The translations under genes were made by a program, and so were the position numbers. Positions 1-12,615 of a stretch of 64,000 nt of DNA are shown one piece after another (position 1 is the stretch's first letter; the number at the start of each line of letters is the position of its first letter). Origin of the DNA: Ilex aquifolium (taxonomy: Eukaryota; Streptophyta; Magnoliopsida; Aquifoliales; Aquifoliaceae); NCBI GenBank assembly GCA_951799425.1, contig OX637398.1, positions 744,001 through 808,000 on the forward strand, written 5' to 3'. Below the pieces are notes generated by a model. It was given only the letters and a program-made list of their open reading frames with translations. It made no database searches and was not told where the DNA came from.

Positions 1-503
1 CAAAATTGATTTAATTTACTGAAATAATGATATAACAATGACCTAGTCTAATAATATTTTTATAACTGTAACTCTTAGAATTTTTTTATTTGAACTCTAT
101 CACTTAACACATTATTATATCAATTTTTTAAGTCTCAGTAGCATTATTGATATAATTAATACGAATTAAAATATTTTTTAAAAATATTATTTGAATTTAA
201 ATTTTTCGTCTTATTTACACCTAATGAATCATAATCATTTACTTGGTAATGAATCCCAACCAACCAATTCTAAGCAAAAGGTGTCCTAGGCATTTACCTA
301 GGCTATATAATTCGTGTCTAAAGGCACGGTTCACTTGTCATGTAGTATTTTTTTGAGTTTAATTCAGTTTTATTGCATTAAGTATATATTTTTATTTTTT
401 TAATACGAAAATAAAGAGATATAATATATTAATTTTTTTTATTATTTCGTACTTTTAAACATGAAGAATTACTGGTTAATTGATATCACATGAAATGCGT
501 TTA
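1..503. other. AT-rich intergenic sequence
   Basis: No gene, RNA or clear repeat boundary is visible here. The stretch is very AT-rich with short T and A runs. It ends at the TTA target-site duplication of the element that follows. Confidence 0.5.
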
Positions 504-1506
504 TGGTCTGTTTGTTTTGATGGAAAATGGGGTGGATGGAAAAACTTTCCATTGTTTGGTATGGAAGGAAAGGGTGATGGAAAGGAAAATTGGAGGGAAG
601 GCTTTTCCTTCCCGCCCACAATTTATTTTCCCCTCAAAAATGGGCGGAAAATGAGAAGAAGCCAACAAAATTTGACCTTTGACTGATAATTTTATTTTTT
701 TGCCCTTTGTTCCCTTCTAATAAAACTCACTTCTCAAAACAGCAAACAAAACCCACTTGCTTTGGTCTGAAGTGCATTGTTCACGTGACTATTCATGTGC
801 CTATTCAGTTGCTGCTGCAGTTGGATTTCTTTCAGCTGATCTCTTCGGTTTTTGTATTTTGATGGACACTTTCAACTGAACTCTTTTAAATTGCTAGAAT
901 TCGATCACTTACTCAATCAATTAGGTATTCAGCTGATTGATGACTTGTGCCAGAAGTCTATCACCTAGATTCAAACACCTTCGAGCAGCTTCAAGTATAT
1001 AGGTGTCTATACCTTTGGAGAATTTTAGGAATTAAGCTTTTAAATTTTTACTTAATTTAATTTCATGTAATTATCATGCATTAAAATTTTATTTCTTTCA
1101 TTATTGTAATTAGATTGCATCGAGGTGTAATTTAATTTTTTAATTAATAAAATCTACTCGCACCGTCGAGGTTTCCCAAAAAAAAAAATGTAGTTGGTGA
1201 CTTTTTGTAAGAAGATTCCATGTAGGTTAATTTTCTTTTGCTAATTATTTTTTTTAACACACAAGAAACACACAAAATGACTTAATATATTTAAAGGGTA
1301 GAATTGTAAAATTGGGTATGTATGGTTTTATTTTCCTTTAATTTTTCATCTAATACCAAACGATGGAAAATATATTCCTCATATTTTCCATCCCTCCTAC
1401 AAAACAAAAAGGAGGAAAAATAAATTTATTTCCTTCATGGATGAAAAGTTTATTCCTTCCATTTTTATTTTCTTCCTACTTTTCATCATTCGTACCAAAC
1501 GGACCA
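504..1506. mobile_element. Tourist-like (PIF/Harbinger) non-autonomous element
   Basis: The left end reads TGGTCTGTTTG and the right end CAAACGGACCA, an imperfect terminal inverted repeat. It is flanked by TTA at 501-503 and at 1507-1509. A 3-bp TWA duplication and a GTTTGGT-rich terminus fit the PIF/Harbinger (Tourist) group. The subterminal parts (about 504-670 and 1340-1506) are rich in GATGGAAA and TTTCCATC. The middle (about 780-1195) looks unrelated and ends in a run of 11 A after GAGGTTTCCC, so it may be a retroposed insertion. No transposase is encoded. Relatives lie at 35.7-37.3 kb. Confidence 0.65.
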
Positions 1507-1509
1507 TTA

Positions 1510-2976
1510 ATGTTCCGTGTTGTTGACCGAGGCGGACAAATATGAAAAGGAAATTTATGTAGAATGGACAGGAAAGTGTGGTTTCACGTGTTTCCTGTCT
1601 TTGAAGCCCCAACCTTCCCCACCTTCCAATGTGAAATAATGATTTAATGAGAAGTCTCTATACCCCATTTATTTTTCAACAACCACCATTGGTCATTATA
1701 ACAAGTTTTTTTATTATTATTGTGTTCAAGAGTGTCTATATCAATTTACGTACATTTGGATTAATCTTTTATTTTGTCCGACTAAAAATAAATCATTTAC
1801 ACTGAAATTAAAAAAATTGATGAAGAATAAATTCTTCATATTTTAATTTTTAAAAAAATTTAAATTTTAAACTCAAAATATCTGAGTTTACAACTATTTT
1901 TGTTGAACAACTTCGGTTTCATCCTAAAAATTGTCAGTTACAGCCAAGTATGAAATGTACCGGTTTTATTTATTTTTCTATAATAATAACTAAAATATCA
2001 AAAGCCGGCAGGAAAATATATAATATGGCTTTTGACCATCCTGGACACGCCGATTGCGTGGTAATTGGTTGTCAACACATGGAGAAAGTTGTACGTTCCG
2101 ATTAATTTATTCGTATTTTGATTAATTTTTTTTTTAATTTGATTTAAAATAAGAATAAATTTTTTATAGCCTAATTCTAAAAAGTTGATAAATTTTGAAC
2201 TTATGATATTTAGATTTACAATTTATTTTTATTATTAATTGAATTACCCTTTGGAATTAGTGAGAGAACCTAATTAAGTTAGTTTGGTCTACACTTCATT
2301 TAGGGGATCCGACTAGAATACCTCCATTTAATTTTTTGGTTCAATATCAAAAAATTTAATGTGAACCGTTGATGATCCTGTCTAACAATAAGAATTATTG
2401 ATCAATTTTTACTCTTATTTTTGAGTTTTCAACGGAGTAACTGGTATTTTTCGGGAAAATAAAAATAAAAATAGAGTAACCGATGACCTATTAAAAAGGT
2501 GACAAAAAAGAGGGATACGACAAGAGAGAGCCTCAAGACTCCACCTGGAATACCGTTATTGGTGGGATTATGAAATTTTTGGCAATCTTCGTTATTTCGG
2601 GAAGGAAGTTAATTAGACTAGTATAACAAACAATTACGGAACTCTAACGTGGACTCTCGATTAATTTGGATATTTTATCGTCGTCTTCCATCCCTAATTT
2701 TTCACTGTAGGCCTCTTTTTATGTAAGGGGCGAGTAGTCAGTCACGTCACATCATTCTCAGTACTCTGGCTCTTCACGCAGTCGAGGTGTGTGTGTGGGG
2801 TCCGGACGATTGATTGCTTGCTACTTCTTCTATTCGATCTGTCTGTAAGTGTGTTTGTATCTTCTCCGTATTGTTTATATATACAGCTTGTGAACTGTGA
2901 AGTGAGTTTCATAATCCATTCTCTATCTCTGAATTGCTCTGTTGATTAGGATTCCACACTTTAATCGGCTCCGAGA
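1510..2976. other. Intergenic spacer and presumed promoter/5' UTR of the SDR gene
   Basis: No coding region is seen. The last 250 bases before 2977 are less AT-rich and include TCTATCTCTG-type leader sequence, so the transcription start of the downstream SDR gene probably lies there. No TATA box could be assigned with confidence. Confidence 0.4.
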
Positions 2977-5900
2977 ATGGAAAATTCTCCAAAGGTGTTA
3001 CTAACCTCCAATGGCGATGAGATTTCTCATAACATTGCCTACCATTTGGCAAAACGTGGTTGCAGGTACATACATCTCTCTTTCTCTTTCTCTTTCTCTT
3101 TCTCTGTGTGTGTGTGTGTGTGTGTGTGTGACATCAGTCTTGTTTTATTTGTGAGATTAGGTTGGTTTTGATGGGAAATGAGAGCCAACTGAGGAGTGTA
3201 GCGGAGAAGATTATGGAGTCTCTAAAAGGGGCCGCTGGGATAGATGTGGTAGGATTGGATATGGAAGAGGAGAGAGAGGCGGTCTTCGATGAAGCGGTGG
3301 ACAAGGCGTGCCGGATTTTGGGCCACTTGGATGCTTTGGTCAATTGCTATTCATACGAAGGTATTATCTGTTTGTTTTGGGGTCCTTATTTGGAATTCAT
3401 TTATCTTCACTGTGTCGGTCGCATAGATTGGAAGAAAAACTAGTGTTGATTTTTTCTTACACTCACCCCGTTTTTTGGGTTTACAATTGTAAAAAAATTT
3501 GGTAAGTGCTCGGAAAGTGTAGATGACTTACTTGATAGTTTGTTGAATGATAATTGGTAAGAAAAGATTGGGAAAACACTCGGAAAACGCAGATGATTTA
3601 AATGATAGTTTCTCTTGAATGATAATGACTGGGCTCTTCATTCTTTTTTTTTTTTTCATTTTTTTTTGATTTCATTATCTTTCTCCCAATGAGAAAGTAT
3701 CACAATATCGTGATTCTAGGCAGATATTATGCTTCTAGTTATCTGCTGTACATATTTTAAAAAGTTATTCAACCTTTAAACTGTTTGATTAGTTAGTCAA
3801 CCTTTGTAGTATATTATTTTGTACTGTTTGGCTTCTACTTGTATCTCCAAAGTGTCTCTTAGGCTATTTGGAACATTGAAATTCAACATGGAGGAAGAGA
3901 GCAGTAATTCTACTACTGTAATTCCCTGGTACAGCCTGTGCTTTGCCATCCAAAATCCTAACACATTTTGCATGTACTGGGCCGTAACCGAGGTCTAAAG
4001 ACTGAAAAACTGAGAGAAAAAAGGGAATATTAGTCAACCTTGTTTTCTTTGCCAACAAAAGAGTGTGTTTCTACATCTGTAAGTAGCAACCTGGTTGTAA
4101 ATTCCTACCTGCCAGGTAATTCAGATTGAATATTATCATTATCAAATATCAAGTTGGTCAGGTCAACATCCGATCTTGTTTAGTGGCTATGTAGTGATGG
4201 ATGATTGAGTCCAATTTTCACTTTACATAAACAGGCTTTGATGCTTTGGATAGGTTCATAGTGTGAAGAGGTAATTAGATAAATTTTCAACTTTACTATG
4301 TACTTGGTTTTATTGATGTTATTTAGGCACTACATTCACTGCCGATATGAAATATATACAACTAGTTGGTGATCATTGGGTCAGTTGGTTTTCTCATAGT
4401 GAAACATGTAATGGATGTGGTTCTTAAGAGGCAATTTACATGGTTGGTTCTGTTTAACCAAGGGTTTAAATCTAACTTTGATGTTTTTCCCACAAAGTGA
4501 TTCCTCATGTTCAAACCTTGTGGTTGTTAGGCCAACTTTTTTTATCACCGCACCATACAATAACTCCTACTGAAATTAAACAGTAAAAGGACACAGTTTA
4601 ACCTCTCAACGTATAATTTTGGTTCAAAATCTTTCGTAAACTAAAGATACATGTTTTGTTTTTTGGTCATAAATTAAGTACATGGTGGAGGACCTGTTTT
4701 GTATATCTAAGATATCTTTGACAGAAATTTGGAAGCTTCCCTAAAGATCATCTCTTTTTTTTTTCCCATTTTTTTCCTCTGGGATTAACCAATGACAATT
4801 TAATTGGTTTCATGATTCATCCTTGATGCTATTTATATTATGTACTATAAACATTGTGTTTTTCTCGTATCTTCCTCCATTTCAATGGTGTTCATCGTTC
4901 ATTTGGGGTGCAGTATAGTTGGAGTTAAGCACATCTAATGCTGCTGATTCTCTGAAACAGGAAAGATGCAAGACCCCCTGCAGTTGGCTGAAGATGAGTT
5001 CAAAAAGATTTTTAAAATAAATTTCACAGCTGCATGGTATTTGATGAAAGCCGCTAGCATAAAAATGCGGGATCAAAAATCAGGAGGATCCCTTGTCTTT
5101 TTGACCTCAATACTTGGTGCTGAGAGAGGGTTATATCAGGGTGCTGCTGCATATGGCTCGTGTTTGGCTGGAATACAGCAGTTAGTTAGGGTAAGTGAAC
5201 ATTAGTTTTCATTAACTTTCATGTCCCTGCCCTTGCAATTTTTCCTAAATTCTTTAGCACAGCCGTCTTCGTTTCCATTAAGGCAGCACTTTGGGGATTT
5301 GTGCTATGTATAATATGAAAAGAATGTAGTTTATGTCTTGTCATGTTTTGTACATGTATGAGTTATGTTAGTGTTTGAAATTGTTGGAATCCTTACTTGA
5401 TATGTAGTGTTGGTAGTGGGTTTTTAAAGCTGGAAGTGGAGTCTCACCTCCAGTCATGTTAGACTAAGGTTGAGCTACCTTTGTCCAAGAAACTTGTCTG
5501 GAACCTAAGAAGTGAACGAGGAGGATGCATTCTTGTCTTTTCCTCTTCTATCGAACAAATTCAAAAGTCAAAACCTTTTGTTAAATTATTTTCCTTAATC
5601 CTTTGGAGGCATTTTCCGTTCAGTATTTGTTTTTTGCCCTTGAAAATTCTTTACTCTTTTTCTGTCAGAAAATCCAGACTTGAGGTCTTTTTTGACCACC
5701 AACTACATATTATTTCCATCTCTTAGAATTCCTCATTCTTTATTCACCCACCCTCTGGAGTTTGCCAGATATGTCTCATGAAGAGGGAAACCTATGTGAT
5801 GCCCTGACTTTGAACCACAACATGAGTCATAACCGAGGTGATCCCTGCACTGTGACTTGGTCCTAACTTGGACACATGAGAGTTTGTACTATGCGGCCAG

Positions 5901-6746
5901 AGATGAGAACTCTCTGAGGAGTTGGAAAGCCATATAGATTGCATGCCACATAATTTTAACTTGGCATCATTCACCCCTTCATCATCTTCATCAGGACCTT
6001 AAACGCTCCCAGGGAATGAACGTCTTGTTAATACAATCTTGCTTATTTGACCTTTTCATCTTTGAGAAACTTCAGCTGCTTCCTTCCAAGGTTGGTCAAA
6101 TAACTAAAACAACTTTCTTGGTGATTGCTTCTTGTGTTTCTAACAATAAAATTCTGGAACAAAACTGACCAGTACCAACACATGTCAGGCAACACATCTC
6201 AAATGCAGAATATAGGTACTTAAAGCCAAAATTTACATGGAAGGAAAACCATTTACCAACAGGATACAGGAAACAAGAATCATGTTAGCCAAAATGCAGT
6301 AATTTTTTTTTTAACCGGTATGGAACTAGTACTGCGAGTGCTGTTTTGGTTGCTTGCACCATGTCAATTGTCAGATATTATGTTCAGCTACTTTGATATT
6401 TTTTTTATATCTTATGTTAGCTATTAATTTACTTGTTTATTTTCATATCTCTGATCACTATTCCTAGACATCTGCACTGGAGATTGGGAAGCACCAGATA
6501 AGGGTTAATGCAATTGCCCGTGGCTTGCATCTTCATGATGAGTTTCCTATGTCGGTAGGGAAGGACAGGGCAGAGAATTTGGTCAAGGAAGCGGCGCCAT
6601 TACATAGGTGGCTTGATGTTAAAAATGATCTTGCTTCAACTGTCATCTATTTAGTAAGCGATGACTCACGCTACATGACTGGGACCACCATATTTGTTGA
6701 TGGTGCCCAGTCTCTGGTGAGGCCTCGAATGCGATCTTATATGTGA
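2977..6746 (+). CDS. Short-chain dehydrogenase/reductase (FabG-like), catalytically degenerate
   Basis: Four exons: 2977-3065, 3161-3360, 4961-5190 and 6468-6746. All introns are GT-AG and phases agree; the product is 265 residues. The fold is classical SDR size. Asn117 (KINFTAAW), Ser146 (FLTSI) and Tyr161 match the SDR catalytic Asn, Ser and Tyr, and the C-terminal TGTTIFVDG is typical. Several hallmark residues are changed. The TGxxxGIG cofactor motif is TSNGDEIS (10-17), the NNAG motif is NCYS (91-94), and YxxxK reads Y161-GSC-L165, so the catalytic lysine is missing. The end RPRMRSYM resembles plant proteins annotated as 3-oxoacyl-ACP reductase FabG-like. Reading frame, splice sites and family-like C-terminus argue against a pseudogene. 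A reductase activity is doubtful; a non-catalytic or altered role is an inference. No targeting peptide is obvious. Confidence 0.88.
3076..3130. repeat. (TC)n-(TG)n microsatellite in SDR intron 1
   Basis: A pyrimidine tract of CTTT/CT units followed by about 13 TG units fills most of the 95-bp first intron. It lies just after the donor and before the acceptor AG at 3159-3160, so length changes would alter a very short intron. Confidence 0.9.
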
Positions 6747-7000
6747 TCTATTTCAGTTATACATTCAGTTGTTGAAAGAGGACTATTACCTGGCCCTCAA
6801 TTCCTATTTGAATTTAATCACACTTCTAAGACAGAATCATTCCGGATATATTTTTCTTTTCTGAAAATTTCAATAAGTAGGTGATCTATTTTTATCGTAT
6901 GGTTTGTTGTATCAGGCAGCTATTCAAATTTGCTGACTCTTGAGATGTCTATTAAAAAAATGTTACATGAAAGAAAATAAATGAATTGATGCAGAAGAGC

Positions 7001-7148
7001 AATGCTAGAGGGACTTAATTTAGGGACCCAATCTGAGACCTAATGATGTGGTTTTAATACAACTAAGAATTTCAATGCTTAGATGGAACCTATTACTAAT
7101 TCAATGGTTTTATTAAATAAGGTCTCCAAATTAAATCCAAGTAGCATT
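7001..7148. mobile_element. Small MITE with AATGCTA termini
   Basis: A 148-bp element has left end AATGCTAGAGGGACTTAATT. The inverse of the right end is AATGCTACTTGGATTTAATT. It is non-coding and lies downstream of the SDR gene. Related termini occur at 17712-19156, 38060-38221 and 48572-48745. Confidence 0.55.
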
Positions 7149-8288
7149 TTCCGATGCATAAATGGTAGAATTGTGCCTCCTTTATGGTTGTAGTATAGTT
7201 GTAAACACCCCCCCCCCTCTCCAAAAAAAAAACACTACTTCGTGGCATGAAAGAGTATATGGTCGACATTGGAATGAAAATTAAGTCTGGTATCTGTAGA
7301 TTACAGTTGCATTGATCTGGGAATCTAAACTTGATTGGTCATTTTCTGGCTTGGTGTGCTTTTAGTAATTGGTTTAGCGCACATATTTTTAAGGTATATT
7401 GCCCTTTAAAGTAGTTCAACTCTGAAAATTTTGAAGTACATTTTCGCGTAACTCTTGTGATGCACTGGATGAATTTTGACACTAGGTATTTGGTTTTTAT
7501 TTGGTACTTTGAAATTCTAATTGCAACAATTAAATTCTTGAACTTTTGACCGAGTTTTCAGTGTTTACGGCTTGATTGGTTAATTTGAATTCATAGAATA
7601 GCCCACGTGATGTATGGATTTTCAAGAATGAAACTTTTATATGTTAGGAATTTTTTATAATAACCATCCACACGTAAAACATATCTTAATGCTTGAAAGT
7701 TGGATATGATGGCATTATGTAAAGGATTATATTGGTCTCAAATTTTATGAAATACAAGATGCTCATTGAATGATACAAAAACTAATCTTCATTCCTACAA
7801 ATCCACACAGTCTGGTCCTACTTATACTTGTCTCAAGCTATTAAATAGGTAGAAAAGGAGAACAAAGTTCTTTTAAATGATTTTGATAGAATAAACAGTG
7901 ATTCATCAAAGAAAAATCTCCTGACGAAGGTTTTCTTGACACCTAGTTTCAACCGATATGGTGTTTGAACCAATCAAGGTCCAAACTCTAAAGATCTTAT
8001 GATTCGTAGGCAAAACGATGACTAGGACGGGGCTATATTTGTCGTAAAATCAGAAAAGTAAGAGAGGTGAAAGCTTTTATTTTCTCTCCATTTTGTTCTG
8101 TTCATGCATGAGAACAGAAATAAGGGGTCAAATTTTACAAGGTCGCCCTCCTTTACTTATCAACAATTCAATCAATGGTTTGAAATGTTTCTCGTAATTA
8201 ACAGGACAAATTACGACAGATATTTTGTGGCTAAATAACATAAATGACTCTTAAACCCATGCAAAAGTCTTTTTATGGTATATATATA
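7149..8288. other. Intergenic, no gene seen
   Basis: This is AT-rich spacer. It contains a C10/A10 homopolymer pair near 7207-7232 but no coding region or recognisable element boundary. Confidence 0.4.
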
Positions 8289-8855
8289 CTAGTTATTGCC
8301 TGTGCCTGAAGGCACATAGTAATAAAAAATGGTAAATAATAAACATATTTGTATTCATATTTAAAATCAAATCACAAACATAGAGGAGAGATAAATGAAT
8401 TTAAGCATCGGTTGTAGTGGAGGTGAGAGGTGGTGGTAGTAGGAGACGGTGATGGTTGTGGTGGGTGGTAATGACCGTGGCGGCGGCGATGGCATCGGTG
8501 GCGGCGACAATGGTGGTGGTGGTGGCGGCGGAGGTAGTGGTGGTGGCGGCGACGGTGGTAGTGGTGGCGACGGCGGTGGTAGTGGTGGTAGTTATGGCGG
8601 CGACGGTGGTGGTGGCGATGGCGGTGGTAGAGGTAGTGGTGATGGGAAATAATGAGAAATAATTTTTTAAAGTACTTTTAAAAAGTCACTCCAAACACAC
8701 TCTTAGAGACCTATTTTTCCTATTAAATTTAGGGTGTTAATATTAGCAGTTAAATTAATTTTAAAATAAAATTTAAAATGATCTGAACCGCGAAAAACAA
8801 AAGTCATTTTATTTATCTTTTGAAATTTGAATTGTAAGCTACTTTATTATATAGA
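8289..8855 (-). mobile_element. Non-autonomous Helitron with an ACC-triplet tract (copy 1)
   Basis: Read on the minus strand the element begins TCTATATAATAAAG after an A (8856) and ends CTAG before a T. Eight bases inside the CTAG end is a perfect hairpin, TGTGCC-TTCA-GGCACA (8301-8316). A TC start, CTRR end, subterminal hairpin and insertion between A and T are the Helitron hallmarks. The 567-bp element encodes no RepHel. Its centre (about 8405-8645) is a degenerate GGT/GGC tract on the plus strand (ACC/GCC on the element strand), which creates spurious glycine- and valine-rich frames. Close relatives are at 31107-31740 and about 60880-61985. Confidence 0.8.
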
Positions 8856-8940
8856 TAGTTTGGTCATGCATGAATAAAGCCCGCGTACTTATCCTCTAGC
8901 AAAAACGCCAGTCTAATTAGTATTGATTGGAGACCCATCC

Positions 8941-9732
8941 ATAGGGGTGTCCATGGCCGGGCCGCGATAGGCGCACAAAATTTTTTTCGGGGCTGAACTT
9001 GGATAGTGTAGGCTTAAGTCCTTACTCAAGTGAGTTATCGAACAGGCCGAGCCGGACTTTGGATAAGAGTAGGCTACCCGCAGCCCAACCTGCGAGCCTA
9101 TTGGACTAGTTTGTTGGGCGGGTCTTCTCGTGGACTTTTTTATATACAACTTCATTTAAAAATAATGAATATTTTTGCAACTTAATGTTTGTGTAAATTA
9201 TATTTTTGAATCAAAAGTAAAATCAAAATAGATAAAAAATAAAATAATGAATAATTTTATTTTTGATTAGGGGATGAACTACATCCAATAGAATAAATAC
9301 ATCCCAACTAGGTTAACACCTACTCATTTATCTATTATTTACATTATTCTACCCTTTAAAACTTGTATACTTAATACATAGAAAAAAAAATAATACATTA
9401 TTTATAGTATCTAAATTTTTAAAACTTCAAATTCCGATATTAGGAGACTTATTTCAAAGTTTCAAATTTAATGGTTTAAAAGTATAACTTTTTTTCAAAT
9501 GAAGGGTGGGCGGGCTGGGTTTGGTGGACGGACTCTTGGGGCGGGTTTTAACAGATTTTTTCGAGCGGATTATTGGGCTGGACTTCGGGCCGAGTAATGG
9601 ATTTGGGGACAAACCCAAGCCCTATTTTTAAGGATATTGGGCTTGAGTTTGTACAGGCCTATCAGATTTTCAGCCTATTTTTTTTTAGCGGGGTAACAGG
9701 ACCTGTGAATAACTCGGCCCATGGACACCCCT
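8941..9732. mobile_element. hAT-type non-autonomous element with 8-bp TSD
   Basis: Terminal repeats read AGGGGTGTCCATGG at the left (from 8943) and CCATGGACACCCCT at the right (to 9732). An exact 8-bp duplication ACCCATCC lies at 8933-8940 and 9733-9740. An 8-bp duplication with a GGGGTG terminus is diagnostic of hAT. The subterminal parts are GC-rich with repeated GGGC and CCGAGCCGG words, and the centre is AT-rich. No transposase is present. Confidence 0.85.
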
Positions 9733-9740
9733 ACCCATCC

Positions 9741-10283
9741 AGTTCGATTCAGCAAGACAGTTTAAATCAAAGGCTCCTGATCACAGGAAATCCTCAGCAA
9801 TGGCTCAGCAGAGTCATCCAGAAAGAAGAAGACTTCTAGAAAACTCCAATGGCGGAACATCAATCACACAAGGGGTCCACTACAATTAAGGTACCATTTA
9901 GGGGCTTAAACTGATGCCTTGATTGGATTCTCTAGTCGAAAGAAGCAATGGCAACAAAAAACGAGAGATATCCCAGTCTCCGGCCTCCTAGAGATTGCAA
10001 CTGCATAAAGTCTCACCTTCTCTCTTAAACTATTGCTGGACAACGCCAATACAAAGGAGAATTATCTACTGAGTTAAAGAGTATGCCATTTTTGCCCACA
10101 CAAGTGCTTGTTTGCTAAGCAAACTCTTTCTCTAAAGTGAATTATATTTGTACTTGAGACTATTGGAGCAGAAATAAACTGACATTAGTCAAAACTTTAT
10201 ACAGGACAAAACATCCAATCCAAAAGAAAATGGAAGAATGTGCAGTAGTTCTAACATATTAAACTAGCCGTCATGTAGCACAC
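9741..10283. other. Intergenic / 3' flank of the small membrane-protein gene
   Basis: No gene or repeat boundary is visible. The last 100 bases are likely the 3' UTR of the minus-strand gene that ends at 10284. Confidence 0.4.
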
Positions 10284-11637
10284 CTAATGCTTGTCCTCCT
10301 TAGGAGTATCTTTTCCAGGTAGCTCCTTGGGCTCTGCCTTCTTCATTTCCCTAAAAGATGAACAAACAAATTACCTTTCATAGTAATAAAAGATGTCTCC
10401 AACAAACAACATACTATTGAGCATGAGTGAAAGATGTAATCAATTCTTGATCAGTTAAGCTACATGGGATAGGACATGCATTCCGGACTATGATAATGGG
10501 TGTAGTGAAGCCACCTTCTAGGCTAAATGTTTCTTCCCCAAATAATCTTTACAAGTCGTCGAATTTGAAAGATAACACAACCACCAAAGCCCATTCAAAA
10601 TTTTCATACACCACCCAGAAATCCCAAAAATTGTAGTAAGTTATAGTACCACGGATGGTCAATCCAATCAAGTTTTGGCTTGAGAGGTCTATTATATATG
10701 TGCTAACATGCCCAAACAATTTATTACTGCATCAAGAACTATGCTTAAATGGAGAAACCGATTACCACCGTATGTCTAACTGAAGTTAGTAGTTTCATCT
10801 CCCACTCCTTTCCTGCAGGGCAGAGTGTCATTTGCTCCTTCCAACTACAAGCTGGCATTGACTGAATAGGAACGAGGAACAAAATTCTTTCGAACTTGTA
10901 GCACAAGGTTTTTTCTTTAAACAATGGAAGTAAATATTCTTGGCGAACATATGAATAGAAATTGTAAGATATAAACGAGAGAAGTATAAGAATTTGAAGA
11001 GCACACGGCCATTTTTGCCAAATACAATGCCATGAACCCATCTCTAATCATCCTCTAGCCCCCTTTGGCAATCATTAATACCAGACTCATCCACTCGGAT
11101 ACTATATGGCATCCCAGTTATATCTTTTGACAATGCAATCAAGTCTACCGTTCAATTTAGTATCTAAACAGACCCTCCTCCATAACCTCAAAACTACTGA
11201 CCTCTAACAATAACCGAAAAATGAAGTTGACTCAACTGTTGGGGAGATTCACACCCACCGTCATACCCTATGTAATTCAGACTATCAAGTAAATGACATC
11301 TCCTTCACTAAATGACTTGCCAAATGCATCTCAAGATAAGAACTAATTGGAAATTTCAACAATTCAAAATCAATAAGAATCTGGAAGAAATACATGTACA
11401 AGAGTGTGTGTGTGTGTGTGTGTGTGCGTATCTAAGATCTTTATATTTAAAGAAAAAGATGGGGGAGGGAGAGAGGGAAGCGCACTTGGTGGCAGAGGCG
11501 GACTCTTCTTCGATCCAATGGCGAATTTGACGAACGTTGCGCCTGAAGATAGTGGCGCTTTGCTTGACGTCGCTTCTCATCAGTAGAATAACTGCGCTCA
11601 CGCCTACCACAGTTAGTATGAAGTTCGTCAATGCCAT
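10284..11637 (-). CDS. Small conserved plant membrane protein, function unknown
   Basis: Two exons on the minus strand: 11486-11637 and 10284-10350, joined across a GT-AG intron inside a lysine codon, giving 72 residues. The start chosen is the Met of MALTNFIL; an in-frame ATG five codons upstream (11652) is an alternative. Residues 5-20 (NFILTVVGVSAVILLM) form one membrane span or signal anchor. Next comes a basic stretch with RSDVKQSATIFRRNVRQI, then an acidic to mixed Lys/Glu/Pro tail ending KEDKH. The layout suggests a single-pass organelle or ER membrane protein with a soluble charged tail; the location is not determined. The frame fits well across the splice, which supports a real gene. 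I know the family only as an uncharacterised plant protein. Confidence 0.8.
11405..11427. repeat. (TG)n microsatellite in the intron
   Basis: About eleven TG units lie in the intron of the small membrane-protein gene, 60 bases past the donor. Confidence 0.85.
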
Positions 11638-11650
11638 GTTTTGATATCTC

Positions 11651-11659
11651 AAACCCTAA
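11651..11659 (+). promoter_or_regulatory. Telo-box AAACCCTAA near the start of the small membrane-protein gene
   Basis: AAACCCTAA lies 14 bases upstream of the chosen start codon of the minus-strand gene. Telo-boxes are common in leaders and promoters of plant growth and translation genes. Function here is inferred from position only. Confidence 0.4.
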
Positions 11660-11794
11660 TTTTGCAATCTTCGCATCACAATGAATCTTCTGCTACAAAC
11701 GCCTCAGGTCGATTTCAATTGTTAGGGTTTTAGAGGGTTCTTGGAAGAGAAGAAATCTATAAAGGGACACAATTGGAAATTGGAATAATAAATT

Positions 11795-11950
11795 GTGAAA
11801 ATTAGAAGTGAGTCTTTTAGATGAACTTGTTTGGAGAGGAGTCCGGCAAGGAAACTTATAAGGGGCTAAGTCCATGTTTAAAATTATATGTAATGACTTA
11901 AATCTACTTTTTTTTTTATCTCAAAAATACCCTTCAAGGAAGTTAAATTA
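11795..11950. mobile_element. Fragment of a MULE-like terminal repeat
   Basis: The stretch TGAAAATTAGAAGTGAGTCT, with the following GGAAACTTAT and AAGTCCATGTTTAAA words, matches the left terminus of the element at 17735-19003. No partner end was found, so this is a remnant. It sits in the upstream region of the minus-strand membrane-protein gene. Confidence 0.5.
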
Positions 11951-12615
11951 ATTTCCTATTTTGGAAATTGTTATCCATTAATTCAAGATCAATTAAAATA
12001 TGCCAATAAAATCTCGATCATATTTTGAGCTTTGTTCATTTGTATGGGCTGGGCTTGACTTGGCCAAAAACAGAGTTATAATTCGAATCAGCCGACCGTA
12101 CGTCTGGTCCAACAACCCAAACGACCTATTACGAGATATTTATTTAATTATTGAGAAAGAACCTAATATAAATATTATTTATCATTATTCAAATAAGCTT
12201 GACCCATTTTCAAAGAACTTGTGAACTAGAATGACCCACTATAGATAATTTATAAAACAAAAATGCTACACAGATCATCTTTTTGCACCACTTTAATATG
12301 AACATTAGATTATTGGGTCCCGTTAAATTTATTAAATATTTAAAAATTGAGAATATGTCACATCAAATAGTGTAAATAAAATGATGCAATATCATATTGT
12401 TTATAAAAAAATGATTCAGTACACGAGATTTGGAGAATACAAACACACTAGTTCCATATTTGAAATATTTGGCGTCCAAGTTATAATAAAATAAATTTAT
12501 GGGCCGCTATTTTAAGGCCCAACCTCAGTATGGATATTTTATCCTTCCAAATTCCTGGTCACTTTTATGTATTCAGATAGAAGGGTAATTCCCCTTCTTT
12601 TTAAGCTGTTGCATT
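11951..12615. other. Intergenic, no gene seen
   Basis: AT-rich sequence with no supported coding region. It ends at the target-site duplication of the next element. Confidence 0.4.
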
